From positions 261,649 to 325,648 of the forward strand of contig FJOG01000033.1 in the NCBI GenBank assembly GCA_900073065.1: a DNA stretch of 64,000 nucleotides. The letters are read 5' to 3'. The notes under the pieces were generated by a model. That model was not told the origin of the DNA. It saw only the letters and a list, made by a program, of their open reading frames with translations, and did no database searches. Shown piece after piece: positions 41,504 to 53,000 of the stretch; the stretch's first letter is position 1; the number at the start of each line of letters is the position of its first letter. The translations under genes were made by a program, and so were the position numbers. Source of the DNA: Phialocephala subalpina (taxonomy: Eukaryota; Ascomycota; Leotiomycetes; Helotiales; Mollisiaceae).

Positions 41504-43015
41504 ATGCATCTCTCTCTTCAAACCGTCACTCTTGTCTCATTTGCAGCGACAGCATATATCGCGTCGCCTGTGCCTCCAAACTATTCACCGTCTTCGTTGG
41601 CATGCTTGAGTTCAGCGAGGAACAATGGAACCTACCGATTACAGACTTCATCTCTGGGATATCACGATCAGAGCTTGACCGGGTGGGTGACAACCATATA
41701 TACAACACCCAGTGAGAGGAGGTTACGCTCCAAGCACTTGCTGCTCAGATCACAAGAGTCCCCGGCGATGGACAGCCTTGGAACCAAGATCTTAATTTAT
41801 TACGTACAGTGGGCATAAATCCAGAAGACTATGGTCTGCCGCCTCTCGATCCCAACGATCCTGCCCCCATTTCACCTTGCTTGGCAGATCTCGAGCTTCT
41901 TGCCGCTGATCGACTTGCAGCCTGCCCGCCAAACTTGTATTTCGAGGGTGTTATCGGACGTCCTCCAATATTCCGGTCTTGGACTTCACCAGCCTATGCT
42001 AACGATGGATTTATGCTCCTTGGTATTGCACTGGCCAATATTACCGGAAAATCTCTTGATCAGCTATATTCTAGTGCCGTTTTTAATCCTCTTCGCATGA
42101 GCAATTCGACATCGGAAGTCCCTCCCCAACCTGACTGGTCTCAATGTGTCATTTCTGGAAACGACACATCTCTTTGGGCCGTCCCCACAAGCCTCTCTGT
42201 CTCTTCTGGTGGAATATTTTCAACTATCAACGACCTAGCTAAGCTCGGCACTGCTATACTGAATTCAACACTTCTCCCTTCAAATAAAACACGCCAATGG
42301 ATGAAGCCTGTCTCCCACACTGCCTCGCTGGAGTTCTCAGTTGGAGCACCTTGGGAAATCTACAGATACACGCACTCGGATGCTGGTGCTGTAACCGACA
42401 TCTATACCAAGATCGGAGACGCTAACAACCTTACTGGCTATGCTACTCTACTTCTAGACTACGATGCCGGCTTCAATATCCTCACTGCAGGATCCACCTT
42501 GCAAAAGTCCAATTTGGCAGCCACGATCGCGAACATGATCACAACCACCATGATCCCAACTCTCGAAACCCAAGCTTTTGCCGAGGCCGAGAGCAACTTT
42601 GCTGGAACATACAGATCCAATCCGCCAGACCTCAACTCCTCATTGACCTTGACGGTGAACAAGTCCTCCACCGATCCCGGCTTGTAATTACATCACGTCC
42701 TGGATCGGCAACGGCACGGACATGATGCCGGGATTTTCACTCCTGAGTGGATCGAGTTTGAAGCTGCAGTCGTCAATCAAGCAGGAGGGGCAGGTCGCAT
42801 TCAGGGCTGTATCTGCGAAGCAAAATACACCCCAGGATGCGTTTCTTGAACCGTTTTTGCAGATGACTGTGACCAACCAAGACTGGCTTGATGTTGATGT
42901 GCTAACATATGGTGGTATCGGACTATCGCTGTTTGTATTTGATGTGGGGGGTAATGGAAGAGCTACTGCCTTGTCACCGGCAGTGTTGAGAGTAAAGCTG
43001 GAGCGGGTTGAGTAG
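41504..43015 (+). pseudogene. Secreted serine beta-lactamase-like protein, broken
   Basis: A fungal member of the serine beta-lactamase / penicillin-binding-like (class C type) family, usually about 550-600 residues and secreted. A signal-peptide-like start (MHLSLQTVTLVSFAATA) is followed at about 41550 by an abrupt jump into the catalytic part, so roughly the first 100 residues are missing. The SxxK region reads IYRVACASKLFTVF, placing Cys where the nucleophilic Ser should be (codon 41569-41571). TGA at 41713-41715 replaces an expected Trp before EEVTLQALAAQ. The YAN motif (AYANDGFMLLG) is intact. A one-base shift near 42680-42690 separates DPGL from the C-terminal beta domain (SWIGNGTDMMPGF to the end at 43015). 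A combination of deletion, active-site substitution, stop and frameshift makes this a pseudogene. Confidence 0.75.
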
Positions 43016-43125
43016 GACATATCGTTGATACGGAAGTATATAGCAATGTTTCGATAATTCTATCATGAAGGGTAGTTTCTTATTCTATCAACAAGAAATA
43101 CGAAGAGCTTCCTTGCTATAGCATC

Positions 43126-46100
43126 TCAGTCATTGTGTCCAATCATCCATAAGTCCTTGAATCTTCCTCCCTCAATTTTTATCAACTCGTTTGGGTTTCC
43201 ACTTTCAACAACACTCCCTTCCTCCATGACCAGTACCGTATCAAAAGCCATCACCATATCCAAGCGGTGACTGACCATAACTATTGTATAATTCTCAAAT
43301 TCTTCCATAATAATTCTCTGCATCAAGCGATCCGTCTCTTGGTCAACACTCGAGCTCACTTCATCTAGAAATAAGATTCCACCTCCAACCGCTGCTGCTC
43401 CTTTCTCGCCTACTTTTGAGCCGAACTCTCTATCGTGCTCTCGTGTCCTGATCCTGCGTCTGAGAATGGCACGTGCGAGACTGAAGAGTTGCCTTTGACC
43501 TTGGGACAGGGCCTCGGGAGACATTCCAGCAGTCAGACTTCCTCTTCCTTCCACCATTGGTAAGAGACCTACGATCTCCAAAACGGCCCTACAATCAGCT
43601 TCTGTAGACATATTAAATGGGTCGAGGTTCGCCATGAATGATGAGCCATCTGGAAGGAAGACCGCATCCTGAGGGACGGCAATGATGCGCTGCCGAAGAA
43701 TTGCTCTGTCGATCTTGTGCAGCGGTATGCCGCCGATTATGATGTTTTGAGAGCATGATGGGAGTGGATCTAAAAGGCGGAGGAGAAGGAGGATCGTTGA
43801 CGATTTACCACTTTGAAAAGTTAGTCTAAATTGTTGGATGAGAGGTTTATCTTTCTTACCTCCCACTTCGCCCGCAGATAGCAACTTTCTCGCCTGGGTT
43901 GATGGTAATATTGAGATCCTTCAAAGCAAGGTTTGAAGAGCTCGAAAGCTCAGAAGTGAGATCAGTATCGCTGTATCCAATGTAAGCAACTAGGAGCAAA
44001 GTATTTCACAGGCTCAGGGCATACCTGTAAGAAGCTGATACTCCATTTATCCCAATACCGCCCTTCAGTGGCCACTCTTTAGGTGGGACCACATCCTCGC
44101 CCTCCAGACTTTCCGACTTCACTTTCTCGCTGAAGTTTTTCAGGCGGCTGATGGCACCCATCGAAGTCTCTATTTGGGTATACCAACGTATAATATAGTT
44201 CAGAATATCACCGAACGTCATCAGTGTGACCAAGCTAGCACCGGTCAAGCCTGTGCTGGACCTCAACTGTGTGGCGAGTGTGACAACTACAATTGCCAAG
44301 ACAGCAACGACACTCTGAAGAGCAAATCCAAGCCATCGTTGAACCATAGCCAGGAGATATGTCGGTCTTTGAGAAGTGTCCAAGAGACGATTGTTGAGAT
44401 TAATGCCTTCTTGAACCCATCCAAAGGCACGGAAAGTTGCCAAGCCCCTGATAGTGTCAAGAAAGTGCGTGCTGAATCTCTGTTAGAAGTTGCAGAATTG
44501 TTCGCTGGGAGTGGGGACTTACTACAGAGGGCTTTTTGCTTCTAGATCTAGGAGCCTAAGTTGGCGTGATGTTCGGAGATAGAACTTCTGTATCACGTAC
44601 AGAATGACAAAGATGAAGGGGTAGCTGATCGCAAGATATGGTGATGATGTAGCGATGACTGCTGCCATACCCAACGCGTTGGCGATATCACAAGCGAGAT
44701 TGGTGACTGCTATGGGTAGCTCGTTGTCAATAAGCGTCATGTCCTGGGAGAACAGGTTGGTCACAAGGCCGGTATCCGTCGTAGTGAAGAATTTTAAAGG
44801 CGCGCCGATCATGGTCACCAGAGCAGCTTTGTGAAGTTTTGATCCAGACACTTCGATCATTCTCCTGAAGCAGATCAGGAAACTGAAGAACATCGAAGCG
44901 AGGTATGAGAGTTGAAAGACAGCGTATAGCCCAATGTAGAAGGAGTTCGAGTGTGAGGGGTTGCCGGAGCTGACGTCTTCTGACCAGAACCGAAGCCAGA
45001 CATTGCCCCAATTGTAGAAGAAGCCCCATCCCAGCCCGAACACTACGAAGGCTGTAATAGAGACTTTGCCAAGACTTGACAGATAGTAACGATAGACGGT
45101 TGAATCACCCAACATTCTGTCCTTCTCGTCCACGTAGCTGGCGGGTACAAGCTGGGCCACAGCATCTTCGTTGTCGCCCGATGTAATTTGGGTCGAGGGT
45201 ACTTGACTACTAGACTCCTTTGGGCTTGCCCCCGCATTGATGTTGAGACTGTGGACATACTTCTCATTGGCAATGAGAGTTTCAAATGAACCTTGCTCGA
45301 CCACCACGCCGTTTGGACCAAGAGCGATGATGTGATCAGCAGAAGGCAAATGACGTATGCTATGTGTGCTTAAGATAACTGTCGCATTTCGTCGTCTCAA
45401 GAGACCATGAGAACTAAAGACTCGACTGAAGACCTGTTCAGCTGTATCGGCATCCAGTCCACTGAGTATGTCATCCAAAACGTAAAGATCTGTGTTCAGA
45501 TACAACGCTCTTGCTAGTGCGACTCGCTGCTTCTGACCACCACTCAAAGTAATGCCTCCAGTTCCAACTTTGGTCCTCTCGCCATCTGGTAGCACAGAGA
45601 GGTCTGATGACAACCTCGTAGCCTCGACCACTTCGTCGTATCGTATCTTGTCGAACGGAGAAAATCCGGTGATGTTTTCCCTAATGGTGGAGTTTGAAAG
45701 ATATGGCGCTTGGTCGCAATATCCAATTTTCTGCAATGAAACCCTAGAATTCAGAATAACTCGGCCTCGAGAGGTTAGTACCTCGCCAAGTAAGACCTTG
45801 CACAGAGTGGACTTTCCCGACGCAACTGGACCCACTATCATCGTGAGTTGAGATTCTGGTATATCGATATTGATGTTATCAAGAATCGTCTTGCCGCTCT
45901 CCCATTCGAAGCTGCCATCGGTGATTCGCATCAATGACTGTGACTTTACCTTTCCGTTTCCAAAATCAGAGCTTCCGGCGTCCAAGCACGCAGTCGAGCT
46001 GTCTACACCCGCAGCTCGAATATCAATTCTAGAATCCTTGGAAAGAAAGCTTTGGATTCGATCCAAGCAGGCGAACGCAGCAATGAGATTCGGAGTGTTC

Positions 46101-47768
46101 TGGAACAGGTAGGTAAGTGGATCCGCTAACAGCAGCAGGTAAGATACAGATGTAAAGATTGTAGTGACATCGAGGGTCCTTGCGGTGACTGCGAATGTGA
46201 TCACAGGGCAGAGGGCCAGCGGCGCGTATCCGAACGTGATAACAACGATATACACAGTCCGAAACCTGGATGCGGTCGCGAGCTCATCCACTCTCATGTC
46301 TTGGATTAACCGTTCGACCGGGGCCGCCAGACCTGAAATCTTTAGATTCTTCATGTTTGAAATGACGTTGGCCGTTAATCCCACTCTCCTCTGGATCTTG
46401 TCCATCCATTCTTTCTGCCTGCGTCCAGTGAATTTGTTGACGAAGGCTGCGGAGGCGATACAGACAAGAACCACGACGAGCGGTGCCACGAAGGCTGTAC
46501 CAAGTTGACGGTGAAGCAGCCAACTCGCAAGAGCGACTTCAACAGAGTTTGCCCAGAACTCGTGCAAGTTTAGGAATCCCAATCTGATGCGCTCCACATC
46601 CGTACTCATCAAAGTGATAGCTGCAGAATCTCCAGCAGAAGACAGTCTAACCTCCATGCTCTTTCGATACACAGCACCAGCAAGGCATGATCTCGACATG
46701 CACAGGGTTCGTTCATGGAAGTACCAATACACTGAAGTTGAGAAAGCTATTCCTGAATATATGAGAATGGCTGCACCAATCAAGCCGTATCCATCATTGT
46801 TCGAGGACTTGCTCGTGGGCCGTTGAAGATAGTCCAAAAGAGTGTTGATGAGGAAAGGTTGGCAAAATCTAAATCCAATGAGAGCGACTCTTGGCGGTAT
46901 TGGAAGTAGGAGTGATGCTGAGAGTGTCTTCGCCATGGCTATCACGAGGCTGAACTGCTTCGGCATTGACTCAGTGGCTAGATGGCGCATGAGGTTCTTT
47001 TGCAAAGGTTCCGTCGTCATCCGTTTATCGAGCTGGGGAAGATCGCTGAGAGTCAGGATGGTTGTGTACCCTTTATGGAATGTGTCGTTTAGCCATGTAT
47101 AGGCACTTAAACCGAAAACCCCCCTCGTCTCCTCAGGGCTGTGGTCTTTATCGCTCCATAGTATACATTTTGACTTGTTTCGAGACTCTGCGACAAGGAT
47201 CGCAGCCTTCAGAACGACGGAAGCTGTAAATAGGCGGGAAAATGTGATCTCAGATGATTTTCTAGATGCGAGCCAGAGTGTCCTTGCCTGAGCAATGTCA
47301 CACAATACAGCGACAGACAAGTATAGCTGTAGTAATAGCGGTGGTCGCACTGATCGTGTGTGCTCTAAAACCGAAAGTACAATGATGCAAACAGCTGATA
47401 GAAATTGAATCGTGGTCGAACTGATGAACAAAGCTTGACGTTCTCTAGACTTGGCGCTGAGGATGAGAAGGGACAGCTGGACAGCACCCAATGCGATCGT
47501 GAATACCTAGGACTCAGTCAATAACGTAAGATTAACATCGACGAAACTTCTCGCATACCAGCTTGAGGTTCTTTAGGAGGGAGCCTTGCACGATGGCCGG
47601 GCGGCGGGCGAGAAATACAATTCTTGCCAGAGCCAAGACGACGAATATCGAGGCAGAAACGACAGAAAAGAAGACTCTCTCGAATCTGATAGTGAAGTCA
47701 AAGTCATCCCGACAACCATGAACACTTGGTCCGAAGGAGTCATCGTTTGGACATTCGAGGAAGTCCAT
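43126..47768 (-). CDS. ABCC (MRP-type) multidrug ABC transporter
   Basis: Five exons, 47768-47559, 47506-44523, 44471-44025, 43970-43860 and 43810-43126, with 49-54-bp introns in consistent phase, give 1,478 residues. Layout: an N-terminal TMD0 (about 1-180), TMD1, NBD1 with Walker A GPVASGKST near residue 630, signature LSGGQKQRVALARALY and Walker B YVLDD, TMD2, then NBD2 with Walker A GRSGSGKSS near 1250, signature LSQGQRQLFSLARAI and ILFLDEVSSSVD. That is a complete fungal ABCC exporter of the multidrug-resistance or glutathione/toxin-conjugate type, in the plasma or vacuole membrane. The start at 47768 (MDFLECPNDDSFG) matches the family's DxxFGP...HGCRDxFDFT opening better than an ATG 17 codons upstream. 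It points the same way as the peptide synthetase and may export its product (inference). No frameshift seen. Confidence 0.9.
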
Positions 47769-48164
47769 TCCAGATATGAATAGCCTTGAATCCCACTCCC
47801 AGAAGAATTTATTTGCCAAAAGGACGTATGTCTGCGATTTTGCTTCCCCGGAACTTACCTCTTAGGCTTAGTCAAAAAATTCTTTCGCGTAACGGTCGAT
47901 GTGCGATCGCTCCAAGCATGATCCGGTCAAGGAGATGCTCCTCTCCTCAACGGAGAGGAATTTCAGACTTCATCGTCCCGCCGTATGCTTGGAGATTCTT
48001 ACTGCACCGACCTGAAAATTGAGGATATTGTCGCACAAGCCGTTGGAGCAGAAGTTCGAATGTGGCTCAGCAAAGCGAAAACTATATCGTACGTGCCCCA
48101 CCATGGGCTTGAAACCTGGATAAGAATCAGCTGGCAAGGCCTGGAAGACCTCGGATGTTGTGTA
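47769..48164. other. 5' flank of the ABCC gene
   Basis: Promoter side of the transporter gene. No gene recognised. Confidence 0.4.
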
Positions 48165-48388
48165 CGGAAGGGGGTTGCCATAATTCAAGAGACCGACAGG
48201 GTTCTTCGACTCCTTGTATTCTATACCAATCATAACTCAAAACTTACCAAATTACCACTAAAATGTAGCTTGATTCTAGCGCTTTAATACTGAAGAAATT
48301 TTCACGTTCAAAATATATAATTTTGTTGTAGTTTACAAGGAATCGACGACCCCTGTGCGGTCTCTTGAATTATGGCAACCCCCTTCCG
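48165..48388. mobile_element. MITE-like element with long terminal inverted repeats
   Basis: The ends are perfect inverted repeats over 34 bp counted from the outer GTAC (48162-48195 against 48358-48391), and the arms continue with few mismatches for about 60 bp in all. The outermost bases inside the flanking TA dinucleotides (48163-48164 and 48389-48390) are CGGAAGGGGGTTGCC and its complement. TA flanks are the target-site hallmark of Tc1/mariner-type elements. The 224-bp length and AT-rich, frame-free centre suggest a non-autonomous MITE. Confidence 0.7.
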
Positions 48389-50040
48389 TACGAATGAAGA
48401 TCGTGAAGTCGATGATCCCCGGATGAGAGTGGGGAGTATCACCTTACGCGCCGTTGTTAGCGTGTCACTCATTTCAGAACAGGCAGGTGGATATTAGTGC
48501 CGGAAGACTCCCCGACGAGACTAGCTGCCCCTTGAATGATCCTACAACAATCCTCCGAATGATATTTCTGCAAGATACCAAACTGCAACCATTATGACTT
48601 CCTCGTAAGACTTCGCCACTGAGGGAAAGCCGGACGAGACTGTGCCTCAATATATTGCTCAGGTGCAAACTGAGCTGGATCTCTTGGGATATTCACAGCG
48701 TGTGGCGATTTTTCTGTGAAGCGCGAGAACCGCAGGGATTAAATGATAACTTATCATAGGACAGAACTAACCTCCCTCCAATCGACATGATTACCAACTC
48801 AGAACTTTGGACAACCACTGGATGATGACGCTCGACATCAGATACGCTTAGATTTTAGCAACGCAGGTACTAGCTGCCAAAGTGCATTATCGCCCGAGGA
48901 ACGATTGATAGATAAGTTATTTCATTGCATACACGCGCGCTCGAGGGATCGCATCGATAATCACCAGCTGGAAATAAAACGAAAGAAGGTAGAATGCGAA
49001 CGAAGGGCCAGTGGCACAAGATGTAGAGTTGGGTGAAGACCTTTAGGCCGCAAAGGTGTCCTGCTCCAAGCCAGGTGCGGCTCGGCTCGCTGGTCGATTG
49101 CGTCGCGTAGTTCATGCACGGTTGATGTAGGGAGAGGGCGTCGTATGCCCACATGGTTTCTATTCATCTGGCGGCGTATGCTTGACTTCCGGCAAAAGCC
49201 CAGCGTGCAGAGAATTTCCGTTACAATACCAACATACTGCACAGCGAGTGGACTTCTAGCTCCACCCAGGCAAGAAGCTGAGATGCAGTTATGTGTGATG
49301 TAGTTGGATAGACACCGGAAGAATTGAAAGTGCAGTCATCAACGTGCTGTTCCCGACCTGCAGTGTAACCTCAATCATGCATCCTTCGGAGGTTCTTATC
49401 TCAAGACCGACGGCGACAACAGCAGTGCAGTCTTGGCGCGAGAGCGTCGTCAAAAGCCAATGCCAGCTGGCTAATGAGTTACTTTTGACTTGTTCCATTA
49501 TGGAATCTAGGCGGCGTCCCACGGACGGTTTCATTCCGGAGTACTTTCTGGGGAGTGTCACGTGCTCAAATGCGCCTCCGTTTACCCCGCTATTCTATAG
49601 AGTTCAATACTTGTGATGGGACACGTCCCATGCACTGCCTTTAACCCTCAGATTAGGAATTCAGATTGAGAATATCGCCGCCGAAGGCGGCGAGCGGGCC
49701 CTTCTCGCACTTATCCCACCCATCAGGTTGCCTTGAATCCCAGGCTTAAGCTTCCTGTTTAAATGTAGTTGATGCATTACGTGCAAAAATGTCTCTCATC
49801 CTGAAATATTTTTTCCTTTTAGAATACCTTTCCCTAAACAAGTTTAGGTTAAAGGCACAAGAATCAACAGATGCTATGTTGATACGCTTCAAACTACGCC
49901 TAATAATACACGAAAAGTAACACTAAACATAATTTCTCATTTTAGAAACAGTTTGAGACTTTAGCATCTAGAATGCCATAGAATAATGTTCAAAAGAGGA
50001 TCTCGCTTAATTTCAGGGGGAAGGCTCAGGCGCTGTGACT
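48389..50040. other. No recognised gene
   Basis: About 1.65 kb between the MITE-like element and the 3' end of the peptide synthetase. Short frames overlap on both strands. A GC-rich hairpin (GCCGCCGAAGGCGGCGAGC) lies at about 49677-49695. No RNA gene seen. Confidence 0.4.
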
Positions 50041-53000
50041 TTAAAACTTCAGAATCTCTCCAACAGTCATACCCGGCTGCTTCCATGCATCGACCAACTT
50101 TCCAAAGACCAGCTCAAGATCTGCCAACAGTTTCTCCACCTTTTCCGTTTCAATGAATCTCCCATCAAAATAGATAGTACACTCTATCTTTTCATCCAAC
50201 AAATCCACATTGATCCCAAAAGGATCATCACAACTAGCATATGAGCTCTTATACTCCATACCTAGCCTACTACCAAAGCGTGAGAGAGGATTTGGATTGA
50301 TGTTCATATTCACCGAATGCTTCAAGATCTCTTTCAGATGCGGCATCTCTCGGAGTTCCAGCCACCCGAGGTGTTCGTGTGGCATCATTTCATGTTGTGC
50401 TTTCTGGGATTTCAGGAGGAGATTCTCAATCGTTTGATCTAGATCAATATGTATTCTCACGGGGAGGAATAGTGTTGTTGGGCCGACCAGATCTTGGATT
50501 CCGCCGACTGGCAGGTTGCGACCTGAACGATCTGAGTAGAGGATCACATCTGAGCAGTCTAGGTGATGTGCAATTACGAGGCAGCCAGCTACTTCTATCA
50601 TCGTTGGAAGCGTATAGCCTGTAGAATTTAGTGTTGGTATCGCAGCCGTTCTCGTTTCCTCCAAAATTCTGAACTGTGGGTGGGGTTCCGGGACTGAAAT
50701 CAATGATTTGGTGGATGCGCCAGCGAGGTATGAAGTCCAGAATGACGTCGCAGCTGACTTGTCGGTCTCTGTGATGTACTTGATGAAATGGCTCATCTTT
50801 GCTTGTGGCTTAGAAGAAACTTCGCTGAGATATAGCCTTTCTATTTCTGCGAAGAGCATGCTGCGGGAGAAGGCGTCGTAAATTAGATGGTGAGCTGTCA
50901 TGCAAAAAATCGCCCTTTCTCACTCTTGCTCTCCACGATGGCGAGTCGCAGGAGCCTGTCACCGAACTTCATATGGTCGGATCGATCTTGCTGCAGGTAT
51001 TTCCCGAGTTCATTTGCTTCATTCCACGCTATCGGCGCATGCTCCTTCAGTACAGCCTGAAGCATCTGCATGGGAGTGTGGATCAGTCGGGTGCGCAGCG
51101 TCTCGTAGCTTTGAATGAGCGTTTCCCATGCTCTCTTGAATCTTTTCAAATCTAGTGATGGAGGAATTGAGTATACTACTTGTGATTGCCAATGCCAAGG
51201 TCCGAAAACATTGTTCTGTGCTTCGGGATACCCGGTGACATAATGTAGTTGCATCGCAGAGCAGGGATAGATATCTTCTATCTCCTCCGCGTTGACCCCA
51301 CAATGTGATGCAGCTTGTTGCCGGATGTCGAATATATCGTCCTTCCGTATCATCGAGAAAAGAGGAATATCTACAACTTCCGTTGTTTGTCTGACAATTG
51401 CAGCCATGCGTGTCAAGGTTGGAGCTTGAAAAACTTCAGCAACTGTTAAGATGAGGCCTTCACTCCGAGCAAGTGACACAAGACGTAGAGCCAGAATACT
51501 GCCTCCTCCGAGCTGGAAGAAGTTATCATCCACACCAAACTCCTCATGCTCGAGCAGCACTTTCCAAATGGTGAACAATCTCCTCTCCGTTTCAGTCGAA
51601 GGCGGGGTCCGCGCGTGAGATATCTTGCTAGGCGGAGGCTTGGTATCCTCAGTTGCTTCTATTTTTCTACTGATCTCCGAGATCCTTACCATATCGGCGT
51701 TAGATAATTTTTGCAAATCAGAGACTTTTGTCCCAGAGCTGCTTGTAGATATCCTGTGCAGGATTTCCTCCATCTGCAGAAACATGTGCCGTACTTGTTC
51801 TTCTGACAAGACTTCGTGATCGAAAGTTGCTCGGAAGTCTACGCTATCACCAAGAAGCTCGCATTCCATGACCATGGCAAAATCCATGACGGGAAAAGAA
51901 TAACTTCTACTAAGGAGGATTCTTCTTTCGCTCTGAGGCTTATTTGCGGATTGGACAACCAATAAGCTGCGGAACTTGCACGCATTGACAGCGTCATTGC
52001 TCAACCGCCTGATGTTCTGAAGTCCGAATTGGGCAAACGGAAGGATGTCGAGGTACTGGTTTTGAAGTTTCTCAAGGAAACTTGAGATTGTTTGACCTGG
52101 CGTGAACATTGCTCTAAATGGAACTGTCGTCACCGTGGGCCCCGGGATGGATTCAATACCTGGAATTCGTGCTGTTCGTCCATTCAGTGTGACACCTGTA
52201 ATGACATCCGAGCTGTTGGAGTATAGCCCGACGAGAATGAACCAAGCTGCTTGAATCATGGTCGCGGGTGTTGCTGATGCTCCTTTGAACAGCGAGATTC
52301 TGTGCTCGAGCTCGGCATCTGCATGCGTATCGAGGTGATGAAGTATGCGGTTTGATCGCTGTAGTTTGGGTATATAGCTGGAATGTGGCAACGGAGGAAA
52401 TACAGGAGCTGGTGCAGCAGCGAACTGTCGTTTCCAGAATGTTTTGGCTTTCTCCTCATCAAGCTGTCTGATATGCTTGATAAAGCTACTGTATTTTGGG
52501 ATGTTCGATGGTCTTGACTGGCGTCCCAAATATTCTTGTTCAACAAGAGAGACGATGTCTGATTCCGACCAACCATCTACCAACGCGTGATGGATTGTCC
52601 ATACCAAGAAATCTCCGGAGTTTTTTGTGCTGCGAACCACTGCGATTCGCGACATTGGCGCTCCGAGGCCTACCCTCCGCGACTTCTCTTCGCTCAAGTA
52701 TGAGACCAAATCACTATCGGTGATGTCCCAGATCAAGTGCTCGTCGATGACGACCTGCAGCAGTTCCGATTTGTAATCAACGAACCTGGTCCTCAGAAGC
52801 TGCGTTTCAAGAGCGACAGTTTGCCAGGCAGTCTGAAGTCTCTCCAGATCCACAGAATCCGGTATCTGATAGACAAATTGAAGGATGTAGGTCCCAGGAT
52901 CTTTCAACGACAGAGCTACAAGACCTTCGCTCATGGACGAGCAAGGATAAATGTCCTCTATCGTATGCTCGTCCACCCGGCACCTCTTAGCAGCCTCTAG

